Source of the DNA: Microbacterium aurugineum
Lineage (GTDB): Bacteria; Actinomycetota; Actinomycetes; Actinomycetales; Microbacteriaceae
Length of the DNA: 64,000 bases
Reading direction: 5' to 3'
Assembly: GCF_023101205.1 (NCBI RefSeq)
Contig: NZ_CP078078.1
Span: 2,365,411-2,429,410 of the forward strand
Both the position numbers and the translations under genes were made by a program. Each line of letters starts with the position of its first letter. The stretch's first letter is position 1. Under the pieces are notes generated by a model. That model searched no databases. It saw only the letters and a program-made list of their open reading frames with translations, and was not told the DNA's origin. Shown here piece after piece: positions 52,252 through 60,755 of this stretch.

Positions 52252-52635
52252 GTGAGAAGACGTCCGGCCGCGGAGCCCGACCGCCTGTACGATCCCGGGT
52301 TGCAGCCCGAACGCACGGAGCTCGCCTGGCGCCGCACGGCCCTCGCGATCGCCGTCGGGTCCCTGATCTCCCTGCGGATCCTGCCGTTGGTCCTCCCCGC
52401 CGGCGCCGGGGCCTGGGGGCTCGCTCCCGGCGCGATCGGACTGGGGACCGCGTGCCTGCTCTGGTTCGCCGCACGTCGCCGCCAACGGCGGGTCACCGCC
52501 GTGTTGACGGGCGCCGCAGCGGGTCTCCCTCCGGGCGGCGGGCTGCTCCTCGTCCTGACGGTGTTCGGCACCGGCTTCGGCGTCGTCGCCCTCGCTCTCG
52601 TGGCGATCGCTCTGGGCGCGAACAGCCCGGTCTGA
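52252..52635 (+). CDS. DUF202-like membrane protein, second
   Basis: A 127-residue protein with three helices and the shorter hallmark DPGLQPERTELAWRRTALA, typical of the second DUF202 type that often pairs with YidH-like genes. GTG at 52252. The two gene products may form a complex. Confidence 0.8.
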   Translation: MRRRPAAEPDRLYDPGLQPERTELAWRRTALAIAVGSLISLRILPLVLPAGAGAWGLAPGAIGLGTACLLWFAARRRQRRVTAVLTGAAAGLPPGGGLLLVLTVFGTGFGVVALALVAIALGANSPV

Positions 52636-52655
52636 CCGCAACGGATCGACAGGGC

Positions 52656-52701
52656 GAGCGGCTGATGTCGGCGACCCCTCAGACACCGACCTCAGCCGCT
52701 C
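52656..52701. terminator. Inverted repeat between DUF202 and sulfatase genes
   Basis: Sixteen-base arms (52656-52671 beginning GAGCGGCTGA, 52686-52701 ending TCAGCCGCTC) pair at 15 of 16 positions around 14 bases. It lies between convergent genes and should end both transcripts. Confidence 0.75.
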
Positions 52702-52707
52702 ACCGGA

Positions 52708-55023
52708 TCAGTCGGCGACCGCCAGAACCGCCTGTCCGACGGCGCGCAGCACGGTCGGATCGTGCGGCGAGCGCTCACCGGGCACGTAGCGCACGCGGTG
52801 CAGCTCGCCGCCCCGGAACGGGAACGAGCGATGCTGCTCGTGCAGCTCCCAGTCGACCGGGCCACCGAAGTCGTACCCCACGCTGATGCCCGTGAACGGT
52901 GACATTCCGATGAGCATGGGCACGCTGTCGATCACCGCCGCGCGGTCGCCGTCCACCTCGACCGTCAGGCTCCAGCGCAGTCCGGGGTGCTCGTCGACGC
53001 GCAGCACGATCCGGTGCTCCCCCGGAGACAGCTGCGCTCCGCGGGCACGGTGCATCGCGCCGTAGGCGTTGTAGGCGACGAGAGGCGCCCCGTGGTCCAG
53101 GGCGAGCAGGTAACCGCCGCCCTGATCGCCGTGGGCCACGATCACGCCTGCCGCGTCGGCCTCGGTCGTGAGGTCGACCTCGACCGCGAAGGAGCGGAGG
53201 ACCGTGAGCTTCGCCGAACGGAAGCGCTCCAGAGGAGGACGGAAGGGCACCAGGTCGATCGCCGCGGAGAGCGGTTCCTCGGTGTCGGGGCGCAGGCGGA
53301 ACAGCGCGCCGTCGTCATCGAGGGGGAACACGGTGTTGCGCCAGGCTTCCGCGTGCCAGCGTGCCGCCATCGCCGCGACGCGTTCGGGGTGATCGGCGGA
53401 GACGTCCTCGGTCTCGGTCGGGTCGGACGCGAGGTCGTAGAGTTCCCAGACGCCGCCCGCGGGGCCCTCGTCCTTCGTCGGGGGCACGGTCGAGAGGGCC
53501 TTCCACGTCCCGTCGACGAGGGCCCGTCGTCCCACGCACTCGAAGTACTGGTCCTCCCGGCCCGGCGCGGTGGGGTGGGCGAGCACGTCGACGACGCTCC
53601 CGCCGTCCATCTCGAGTGCCGGTCGGCCGCGCCGCTGGTCCAGGGACGGCACGCCGCACAGTTCCAGGATCGTCGGTGCGAGGTCCGAGACGAACACGAA
53701 CTGGTCGCGCAGACCGCCCGCCATCGGGGCGTCCGGCCACGAGATGATCAGCGGAGCGTGGACGCCGCCCTCGTACGTCGTGGCCTTGAACGAGCGGAAC
53801 GGCGTGTTGGACACCCGCGCCCATCCGGTCGGGTACTGGCCGAACACGCGCGGACCGCCGAGGTCCTCCAGTGGACGCGGCACGTCGGTGATCCACCCCT
53901 CGGGCATCGCACCGTTCGCGCCGAACTGGGCGAAGTAGCTCCGGGTTCCGGTCGGTCCCCCCTCGGCCGTCCCTCCGTTGTCGCTGGCGAGCACGACGAT
54001 CGTGTTCTCGCGCTCGCCGCTGCGGTCGAGTCGATCGAGCAGTCGCCCCACACTCTGGTCGATCTCGTCCACGGCCGCGGCGTACACCTCCATGTGTCGG
54101 GCGAACAACCGTCTCTCCTCGACCGAGAGGTCGTCCCACACGGGGATCCGGTCGCCGTCGGCGATCGCCTCCCCGGGGAGCTCCGCGTGATCGGGGACGA
54201 TGCCGCGCGCACGCTGGCGGGCGAACCGCTCGGCCCGCAGGGCGTTCCACCCGGCCTCGTAGCGGCCGCGGTACTTCTCGATGTCGGCGTCCTTCGCCTG
54301 GATGGGCCCGTGCACGGAGGTGTGCGCGTAGTACAGGAAGAAGGGCTTGTCCGGATCGTTCACCCGCAGGTCGTCGATCATGCCGATGGCGCGGTCGGTC
54401 AACTCGTCCGTGAGGAAGAAGCCCTCGGGGTACTCGCGGAGGTCGACGACGGAGTTGTCGTGCACCAGCCGATGCGGATGGTGCAGCGACGTGAAGCCGT
54501 CCATGCTCCCGAAATACCGGTCGAATCCGCGCTGCAGCGGCCACGTGCTCCGGTCGGCACCGTCGTGCAGGCGCGATTCGAGCGTGAGATGCCACTTCCC
54601 GACCATGAAGGTCGCGTACCCCCCGGCGCGCAGCGACTCCGCCAGTGTCGGCGCGTCCTCGGGGAGCTCGCAGCTGAATCCCGGATAGCCGGGGTCGATG
54701 TGCGCGACGAAGCCGAAGCCGGCCCGGTGCGGGTTCAGCCCGGTGAGCAGTGCCGCCCGGGCTGGCGAGCACATCGGCGCGGTGCGGTAGTTCGTGAACA
54801 CCCACCCCTCGTCGGCGAGACCGTCGATGCGCGGTGTCTCGATCTCGCTCCCGAACGGCCCGAGGTCGCTGAAACCGAGGTCGTCGATCAGCATCACGAT
54901 CACGTTGGGCGCCTTCGGCCCGGGTCGCTGCGGCTCCGGCCACCAGGGCTCGGACTCGGAGGTGAATTCCGCCGCGTGCCCCGCGAAGCTCTCATAGCCG
55001 CGCGCCTCCGTCGGCATCGACAT
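52708..55023 (-). CDS. Type I arylsulfatase, cytoplasmic
   Basis: A 771-residue sulfatase that removes sulfate from organic sulfate esters. The metal site MLIDDLGFSD and the formylglycine motif CSPAR (Cys85 to Arg89) are intact, so it needs an FGE-type maturase, not seen in this window. The C-terminal part (about 570-771) is a beta-sandwich typical of the long AtsA-like group. There is no signal peptide, so substrate must be imported, fitting the ABC importer encoded immediately upstream (its ATPase stop is the base before this ATG). It is probably the last gene of that operon. Confidence 0.93.
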   Translation of the reverse strand: MSMPTEARGYESFAGHAAEFTSESEPWWPEPQRPGPKAPNVIVMLIDDLGFSDLGPFGSEIETPRIDGLADEGWVFTNYRTAPMCSPARAALLTGLNPHRAGFGFVAHIDPGYPGFSCELPEDAPTLAESLRAGGYATFMVGKWHLTLESRLHDGADRSTWPLQRGFDRYFGSMDGFTSLHHPHRLVHDNSVVDLREYPEGFFLTDELTDRAIGMIDDLRVNDPDKPFFLYYAHTSVHGPIQAKDADIEKYRGRYEAGWNALRAERFARQRARGIVPDHAELPGEAIADGDRIPVWDDLSVEERRLFARHMEVYAAAVDEIDQSVGRLLDRLDRSGERENTIVVLASDNGGTAEGGPTGTRSYFAQFGANGAMPEGWITDVPRPLEDLGGPRVFGQYPTGWARVSNTPFRSFKATTYEGGVHAPLIISWPDAPMAGGLRDQFVFVSDLAPTILELCGVPSLDQRRGRPALEMDGGSVVDVLAHPTAPGREDQYFECVGRRALVDGTWKALSTVPPTKDEGPAGGVWELYDLASDPTETEDVSADHPERVAAMAARWHAEAWRNTVFPLDDDGALFRLRPDTEEPLSAAIDLVPFRPPLERFRSAKLTVLRSFAVEVDLTTEADAAGVIVAHGDQGGGYLLALDHGAPLVAYNAYGAMHRARGAQLSPGEHRIVLRVDEHPGLRWSLTVEVDGDRAAVIDSVPMLIGMSPFTGISVGYDFGGPVDWELHEQHRSFPFRGGELHRVRYVPGERSPHDPTVLRAVGQAVLAVAD

Positions 55024-55812
55024 CTAGCCCGCCTTCCGGATCAGGCCGAAGATCTGCGTGCGCAGCTCCGCGAACGCCGGAAGCGCCCGCGTCGTCAGCT
55101 GGTCGCGCGGGGCCCCGAAGTCGATCTCGACGATCTCGGTCACCTTCGCCGGGCGCTCCCCCAGCACCACGACTCGGTCCGACAGGTAGACGGCCTCGTC
55201 GATGTCGTGCGTGACGACCACGATCGTCATCCCGAACTGCTCGCGGATGCGCAGGCAGAGGTCCTCCAGCTCGAACCGCGTCTGCGCATCGACCGAGGCG
55301 AACGGCTCATCCATCACGAGCACCTCGGGCCGATAGGCGATGGCACGCGCGATCGCGACGCGCTGCTGCATGCCACCGGACAACTGCCACGGGAACTTGG
55401 ACTCGGCCCCGGAGAGCCCGACCGCGGTGAGCGCGGAGGCGACCCGCTCCTCGCGTTCCGCACCCGGCAGGTGCAGGTGCTTGAGCGGCAACCGCACGTT
55501 CTTCTCGACGGTGAGCCAGGGCATCAGCGACCGGGTGTACTCCTGGAACACGAGCGCCATCTCCTCGGGCGGGCCCTCGATGACGTTCCCGTCGATCGCC
55601 GCACTGCCCGCCGTGATGCTCTGCAACCCGGTGAGACACTTCAGCAACGTGGTCTTGCCGATGCCGGACGGCCCGACGATGCAGCACACCTCGCCCACGC
55701 GCACATCGAAGGTGAGGTCGGCGATCACGGGGACGAGACCGTTCTTCGTCGGATAGGACTTCGCGAGCCCGCGCACACTGAGCCGGACGGGGGTCTGTTC
55801 GATGGTGGTCAT
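55024..55812 (-). CDS. SsuB/AtsC-like ABC ATPase
   Basis: A 262-residue importer ATPase of the nitrate/sulfonate/taurine class: Walker A GPSGIGKTT, signature LSGGMQQR, Walker B VLVMDEPFASVD, H-loop THDIDEAVYL. It starts at ATG 55812, overlapping the upstream permease stop by 4 bp. It energises uptake for the sulfatase pathway. Confidence 0.93.
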   Translation of the reverse strand: MTTIEQTPVRLSVRGLAKSYPTKNGLVPVIADLTFDVRVGEVCCIVGPSGIGKTTLLKCLTGLQSITAGSAAIDGNVIEGPPEEMALVFQEYTRSLMPWLTVEKNVRLPLKHLHLPGAEREERVASALTAVGLSGAESKFPWQLSGGMQQRVAIARAIAYRPEVLVMDEPFASVDAQTRFELEDLCLRIREQFGMTIVVVTHDIDEAVYLSDRVVVLGERPAKVTEIVEIDFGAPRDQLTTRALPAFAELRTQIFGLIRKAG

Positions 55813-56645
55813 GCGTTCTTCTCCTGTTGCTGGGAGGCGATGTACCAGCGCAGCACGCGGCGCCGGAAGAGGGTGAACACGGCGGTGGCCGCGTAGCCGA
55901 TGATCCCGAGGACGAGGATGCCCGCCCACATGTCGGGGATCGCGAAGGACTGCTGGGCGAGCAGGGTCGCGGCACCGAGTCCGGTGGACGACCCCAGCAT
56001 CTCGCTGGCGATCATGACCACGAACGCGGTGATGAGACTGACCTGCATCCCGGAGAGGATGCGCGGGCCCGCCGCGGGCAGCACCACGGAGAACAGCCGC
56101 TCCGGTCCACTCAGTCGGTAGACGCGACTCACCATCTCGAGCGTCGGCTCGCCGGCGCGCACACCGTCGATCGTCGAGATGAGGATGGGGAAGACGGCGG
56201 CGAGGGTGATCGACAGGATCCGGGTCTCGTTGCCGAACCCGATGAGCGACACGAAGATCGGCACGAGCGCCACCGGCGGGATCGCACGGAAGAAGTGGAT
56301 GGTCGGCTCGACCAACCAGCTCAGCGGACGGATCAGTCCGAGCACCAGGCCGAGCAGCACGCCGATCACGGTCGCCAGCAGGAAGGAGACCACGAGATTC
56401 CCGACCGACGAGGCGACGTCCACCAGGAAGGCGGGCGTCTGCACGAGCTGCCACAGCCGCTGCAGGATCACCTGGAGCGGCGGGAAGAAGGCGTTGGTGG
56501 AAGCGGCGGAGACGAACCACCACAGCGCCAGCAGCAGCACCGGGACCGCGATCTCGGCGCCGACGAGGACGCCGCGGGGAAGCGCGCCCTGCCCGCGACG
56601 GCGCGCGAGACGTGCAGGGGTCTGGATCGAGGTGGTGAGCGTCAT
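55809..56645 (-). CDS. ABC permease, SsuC/AtsB-like (second permease)
   Basis: A 278-residue membrane protein with six helices and the cytoplasmic EAA-like loop in the Ssu/Tau type (ETRILSITLAAVFPILISTIDGVR). ATG at 56645 shares one base with the upstream permease stop. Systems of this class usually have one permease gene and form a homodimer; two genes imply a heterodimer. Confidence 0.92.
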   Translation of the reverse strand: MTLTTSIQTPARLARRRGQGALPRGVLVGAEIAVPVLLLALWWFVSAASTNAFFPPLQVILQRLWQLVQTPAFLVDVASSVGNLVVSFLLATVIGVLLGLVLGLIRPLSWLVEPTIHFFRAIPPVALVPIFVSLIGFGNETRILSITLAAVFPILISTIDGVRAGEPTLEMVSRVYRLSGPERLFSVVLPAAGPRILSGMQVSLITAFVVMIASEMLGSSTGLGAATLLAQQSFAIPDMWAGILVLGIIGYAATAVFTLFRRRVLRWYIASQQQEKNA

Positions 56646-57433
56646 CAGAGGACCTGCTTCCGGTATTGCGGATGCCAGTGCAGCAGTCGCCGCTCGCCCC
56701 ATTGACTGAGTCCCTGGACGAGGAGTCCCAGGGTGCCCAGGATGAGCACGTAGGCGAAGAGCTGGGCCTGGTTGCCGGAGATCTGAGAGAGCAGCAGGCT
56801 CTGTCCGAGCCCGGGACCGCCACCGAGGAGTCCGGCGACGACGGCCACGACGAGCGAGGTCGGCGCGGCGACGCGGATCGCGGTTCCGATGTAGGGCAGT
56901 GCGCTGGGGAGCACGATGCGCCCCAGGATCTCGGCGCGCCCCATGCCGTACGACCGCCCCGTCGCCCGTGCGACCGGGTCCGTGTCGAAGACGCCGGCGG
57001 AGGACTGGACGGCGATCGCGATGAAGCAGCCGAAGAACACCAGGAAGATCCCCATGGCCTGTGTGGGGCCGAGCACGAGGACCACGATCGGCAGGATGAC
57101 GATCGGCGGGATGGGCTTGAGGAACTCCAGCGGCACGCGGGTCGCGTGCATCGCCAGCGGTGAGGTGCCGATGGCCACCCCGAGCACGACGCCGATGACG
57201 ATGGCGAGCAGGAGCCCGGTCAACGCCATCGTCAGCGTGTCGCCGACGGCCGTCCAGGTGGCCGGGGTCCCGAGCAGGCGCACGGCCTCACCGATCGCCT
57301 CGGTCGCCGCCGGGAGCGGTGACCCGGCGAGCGGCCCCGTCGTCGCCGACCACTCCCAGAGCGCCAGCGCCGAGACGACGCCGACGGCCCCGATCAGCGG
57401 AGGAAGGAGCGTGGAACGGATCATGGTGGTCAC
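56645..57433 (-). CDS. ABC permease, SsuC/AtsB-like (first permease)
   Basis: A 262-residue permease with six helices and an EAA-like region near AMGIFLVFFGCFIAIAVQS. GTG at 57433 overlaps the binding-protein stop (GTGA); ATG at 57424 is an alternative three codons in. Together with the second permease it should form a two-subunit channel. Confidence 0.92.
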   Translation of the reverse strand: MTTMIRSTLLPPLIGAVGVVSALALWEWSATTGPLAGSPLPAATEAIGEAVRLLGTPATWTAVGDTLTMALTGLLLAIVIGVVLGVAIGTSPLAMHATRVPLEFLKPIPPIVILPIVVLVLGPTQAMGIFLVFFGCFIAIAVQSSAGVFDTDPVARATGRSYGMGRAEILGRIVLPSALPYIGTAIRVAAPTSLVVAVVAGLLGGGPGLGQSLLLSQISGNQAQLFAYVLILGTLGLLVQGLSQWGERRLLHWHPQYRKQVL

Positions 57434-58434
57434 TCGACTCCGACGATGACGCCCTCGAGGTCGACCGGTGCAGGCAGGTACCCGAGGGCGACGAGCTTCT
57501 CGTTGACCCGGTCGAGGTCGATCGGAGCGACCTCCGCGGGCCAGAAGGGCAGCTTCACGTCGTCGACGCTCAGGGTCGAGCCGGTGGCGTCGATGCCGGC
57601 CTGGATGGCTTCCTCCGGGTGCTCGTTCGCGTAGGCGTTGCTCTTCGCCACGGCACGCTGGAACCCGGCGATCGCATCCGCCTTCGCGGCGATCGTGCTG
57701 TCACCGGCCGTCCAGAGCCCGACGGCGCCTTCTTCGAAGAATCCGACCGACGGCGCGGCGAGGAAGACGGCACCGGCGGCCTCCGCCTCGCCCGTGAACG
57801 GGCTGACGAGACCCGCTGCATCGACGTTGCCGCTCTGGAGCGCGGCCACGGCGGAGGTGAAGTCCAGGACGACCCACTCCACGGAGGCGGGGTCGACGCC
57901 TTCCCGGTCGAGCGTGTCGGAGATGACGACCTCGAGCTGCGCCTTGCGCGCGGGCACCGCGATGGTCGCCCCTTCCAGATCGGCGACCGAGGTGATGCCG
58001 CTCGCGGCGGACGCATACAGTCCGGTGTCGTCCATCGAGGCCGGGTCGTCCCCCTCCGCGGCCCCGCCCACGAAACCGTCGGCCGGGGCGATGACCTTCA
58101 ACGGGACGCCGCTGGAGAGGGCGTTGAGCAGCGGGATGCTCGGCGCGTACGCCACGTCGACCTGTCCGCTCTGGGCCGCAGCGAGGCCGGCGGGCGGGTT
58201 CGCCACGACCGAGGTCTCGAGCGCGATCCCCTCCTCCTCGAAGAACCCCTGCTCCTGACCGACGATCAGGGCGCCGTCGGAGACGAGGCCGATCGTCGCC
58301 ACTTTGAGCGTCGTCAGCTCACCGTCGCCACCCGATGGCGAGGAGGCGGGTGCAGACGTGCAGGCGGCGAGGGCGAGCACGCCGGCCGCCACGGCGACTC
58401 CGGATGCCCGACGTGCGAGACGTGTGACGTTCAT
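57430..58434 (-). CDS. ABC substrate-binding lipoprotein, NMT1/SsuA-like
   Basis: A 334-residue binding protein of the NMT1/THI5-SsuA group. The signal peptide ends with lipobox LAAC (Cys25) and a Ser/Gly spacer. The mature part begins LTTLKVATIGLVSDGALIV. By context it binds an organic sulfate (as AtsR does in Pseudomonas) or a sulfonate. It leads the operon, whose promoter region carries a palindrome (58452-58473) matching that of the divergent TetR gene. Confidence 0.92.
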   Translation of the reverse strand: MNVTRLARRASGVAVAAGVLALAACTSAPASSPSGGDGELTTLKVATIGLVSDGALIVGQEQGFFEEEGIALETSVVANPPAGLAAAQSGQVDVAYAPSIPLLNALSSGVPLKVIAPADGFVGGAAEGDDPASMDDTGLYASAASGITSVADLEGATIAVPARKAQLEVVISDTLDREGVDPASVEWVVLDFTSAVAALQSGNVDAAGLVSPFTGEAEAAGAVFLAAPSVGFFEEGAVGLWTAGDSTIAAKADAIAGFQRAVAKSNAYANEHPEEAIQAGIDATGSTLSVDDVKLPFWPAEVAPIDLDRVNEKLVALGYLPAPVDLEGVIVGVE

Positions 58435-58451
58435 GAGAACTCCTCTGCGAG

Positions 58452-58473
58452 TTAGTCACCAGTTGGTGATTTT
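58452..58473. promoter_or_regulatory. TetR operator, imperfect copy on the importer side
   Basis: TTAGTCACCA-GT-TGGTGATTTT: the left arm is identical to the perfect operator at 58522 and the right arm agrees for six bases. It begins 18 bp from the binding-protein ATG (58434), in position to block that operon. Confidence 0.7.
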
Positions 58474-58521
58474 AAAGATCGTACTCGTGCCTTGCTTTTG
58501 ATTGATTACGATCGGGTTACA

Positions 58522-58543
58522 TTAGTCACCAGATGGTGACTAA
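58522..58543. promoter_or_regulatory. TetR operator, perfect 22-bp palindrome
   Basis: TTAGTCACCA (58522-58531) and TGGTGACTAA (58534-58543) are exact inverted copies around GA. The site overlaps a likely -10 (TACATT, 58518-58523) with TTGATT about 14 to 19 bp upstream of it, so binding should shut off the TetR gene itself. Confidence 0.82.
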
Positions 58544-58584
58544 AAACAGCAAACAGATATTTTGAGATGTGAGGGGGAAACAGC

Positions 58585-59196
58585 ATGCCGAAGATCGTCG
58601 ACCATGAGGAGCGGCGCACGCACATCGCGGACGCTGCGACGCAGGTGATCATCCGGGTGGGGTTCGACAGCCTCACGATGCGGGAGATCGCCACGGAAGC
58701 GGGCTACGCCCACGGCGCGATCGCGCGATACTTCCCCGACAAGAGAAGCATCCTCACCGCCGCGTTCCTGCGCCTGTACACGCTCGCGAACGACCGCATC
58801 CACGCCCGCATCGAAGGCGTGCGCGGGCTGGAGGCACTCGAACGGATCTGCCGCGAGATCCTCCCGTACAGCCCGAACGGACCGCTGTACGCCAAGGTGG
58901 TGATCGCCTTCTGGGACCACGCGTCGCAGGATGACGAGGTCACCCGCATCCACCGGGTGAACAACCTGCACTGGCGCGATCTGTTCCGCCAGTGCCTGAT
59001 TGAGGCGCGGGACGACGGCGAGCTCGCCGACGACGTCGACATCGAGACCGCGGTCAACGAGATCGCCTCGCGCAACGCGGGCTGGCAGATGATCTCGGTG
59101 CTGATGCCGGATTCGGCGGGTGACGGCCGGCTGAACGACGGACTCGACGCCCTGCTGTCGACGCTCCGCCACCCTTCCCCTCCACGCCCGAGCTGA
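58585..59196 (+). CDS. TetR-family regulator of the sulfate-ester operon
   Basis: A 203-residue TetR protein (MPKIVDHEERRTHIADAATQ; helix-turn-helix about 27-48, MREIATEAGYAHGAIARYF), close in style to the TetR proteins encoded at 12372 and 31334. ATG at 58585, with GAGGGGGAAA upstream. It is divergent from the importer-sulfatase operon and both promoters carry matching palindromes. Its probable inducer is the sulfate ester or the released alcohol/phenol. Confidence 0.92.
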   Translation: MPKIVDHEERRTHIADAATQVIIRVGFDSLTMREIATEAGYAHGAIARYFPDKRSILTAAFLRLYTLANDRIHARIEGVRGLEALERICREILPYSPNGPLYAKVVIAFWDHASQDDEVTRIHRVNNLHWRDLFRQCLIEARDDGELADDVDIETAVNEIASRNAGWQMISVLMPDSAGDGRLNDGLDALLSTLRHPSPPRPS

Positions 59197-59199
59197 GCG

Positions 59200-59281
59200 G
59201 TCGACGCCCCCGCTCCTCGTCGACACCCCGTGCTGCAGGCGACCGCAACCGGGGGTCTCGACGATGAGCGGGGGTCTCGAC
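59200..59281. terminator. Long inverted repeat between convergent TetR and GMC genes
   Basis: The left arm 59200-59229 (GTCGACGCCCCCGCTC...) and right arm 59251-59281 are inverted copies with about 27 of 31 positions matching. Each arm contains two GTCGA units, so the structure is both a short repeat and a hairpin. It likely terminates both genes. Confidence 0.7.
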
Positions 59282-59288
59282 ATCGCCC

Positions 59289-60752
59289 TCAGCCTTCCAG
59301 GAAGAACTGGGCGCCGCGTTCGCCGATCATCGCGGCGGGGGCGTTCGTGTTGCCGGTGGGCACGGTCGGCATCACCGAGGCATCGATCACCCGCAGCCCC
59401 GCGACACCGTGGACGCGCAACCGGGGATCGACGACAGCCTCGGGGTCCGTCCCCATGCGGCACGTGCCGACCTGGTGGTGGTAGGTGATGGCGGTGCGTC
59501 GCACCCAGTCCTCGACGCCGGAGTCCGACACCTCGGGCCCGGGGTAGACCTCGACCGCACCCCAGTCCTCGGCGAGTGCCGGGCGTGCTCCGATCCGACG
59601 CGCCTGCCGCACGGAGGCGGCGAGGGAGGCCACATCGCGATCGTCTTCGAGCGCCGCCAGGTCGATCTCCGGAAGGTCGGCGAGCCCCGGGCCGGAGAGC
59701 CGGAGGGCTCCGCGGCTGTGCGGCGTCACCAGCCCGGCCATCAGGGTGAACCCGTCGTCGCCGCGCGGCTCGAGCTCCCCCCACATGGGAACGGAGAAGT
59801 GGATCGGCTGGGTGTCGGGCTCCGCGAGGTCGTCGCGGCTGCGCCAGAAGAGGTGGCTCTGCGTGACCGACACCCCGGCCTGCGGAGGCCCGACCGGACG
59901 CCCCGTCGTGAAGATCACCGGTGAGAGCAGATGGTCGTGCAGGTTCTGCCCGACCCCGGGCGAGTCCTGCACGACCGGAATGCCGAGCGCGGTGAGGTCG
60001 GCCGCGGGACCGATTCCCGAACGGAGCAGGATCACGGGCGAGCCGATCGCGCCGGCTGCGAGGATCACCTCGTCGGCGAGGACCTCCTCGGACCCCTCCC
60101 CCTCCCCCAGCTGCACGCCGACCGCCCTTCCGTCCCGGACGATCACCGAGTGCACCTCGCGTCCGGTGAGGATCGTCAGCCGATCGGCGATGGGCTGCGC
60201 GTAGGCCGTCCAGGTGTTCACCCGGCGACCGTCGTGCATGGTCACCTGCTCTTGCGAGACCCCGTCGAGCGTGCCGCCGTTGTAGTCCGGATTGCGCGGA
60301 AGCCCCTCCTGCACCGCAGCATCGATGATCGAGGCCTGGATCGGCGAGAGCGCGTAGTCGTCGGTCACCGGGAGGAGGTCGTTCTCGATCGCGTCGTACA
60401 CGGGTTCGACGTCGGCCCAGCTCCACCCGGTCGCACCTCCGCGTTCCCAGGCGTCGTAGTCGGACGCCGCGCCTCGCACCCAGATCATCGCGTTCAACGC
60501 GTGCGATCCCCCGGTGACCTTGCCGCGGGGCAGGTGCAGCCGGCGGCCGCCCGCGTGCTCCTGCGGCACGGTGAAGTAGTCCCAGTCCTCCGCGGAATGC
60601 CAGAGCTCGCCCGCCCGGGAGGGGTCGTGGATGGCCGGGTTGGTGTCGTATCCGCCGGCCTCGACCAGGGTCACCGCGACACCGGCATCCACGAGGCGAC
60701 GCGCGACGATCGATCCCGAGGTTCCTGCTCCGACGACGATGGCAGAGCGCAC
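59289..60752 (-). CDS. GMC-family FAD oxidoreductase (choline/alcohol dehydrogenase-like)
   Basis: A 487-residue flavoprotein. The FAD-binding GAGTSGSIVARRL lies at the N-terminus, followed by the GMC signature LPRGKVTGGSHALNAMIWVRG and the C-terminal active site with TYHHQVGTCRMG (His region) and NTNAPAAMIGERGA. It oxidises a primary alcohol to an aldehyde, for the aldehyde dehydrogenase encoded three bases upstream. Both could serve choline (as BetA/BetB), but the substrate is not fixed by sequence. ATG at 60752. Confidence 0.9.
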   Translation of the reverse strand: MRSAIVVGAGTSGSIVARRLVDAGVAVTLVEAGGYDTNPAIHDPSRAGELWHSAEDWDYFTVPQEHAGGRRLHLPRGKVTGGSHALNAMIWVRGAASDYDAWERGGATGWSWADVEPVYDAIENDLLPVTDDYALSPIQASIIDAAVQEGLPRNPDYNGGTLDGVSQEQVTMHDGRRVNTWTAYAQPIADRLTILTGREVHSVIVRDGRAVGVQLGEGEGSEEVLADEVILAAGAIGSPVILLRSGIGPAADLTALGIPVVQDSPGVGQNLHDHLLSPVIFTTGRPVGPPQAGVSVTQSHLFWRSRDDLAEPDTQPIHFSVPMWGELEPRGDDGFTLMAGLVTPHSRGALRLSGPGLADLPEIDLAALEDDRDVASLAASVRQARRIGARPALAEDWGAVEVYPGPEVSDSGVEDWVRRTAITYHHQVGTCRMGTDPEAVVDPRLRVHGVAGLRVIDASVMPTVPTGNTNAPAAMIGERGAQFFLEG

Positions 60753-60755
60753 GGG

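Noticed and set aside
52987..55896. 969-codon plus-strand open frame over the sulfatase and ATPase genes
   Set aside because: It spans two real minus-strand genes in antisense and has low-complexity shadow composition.
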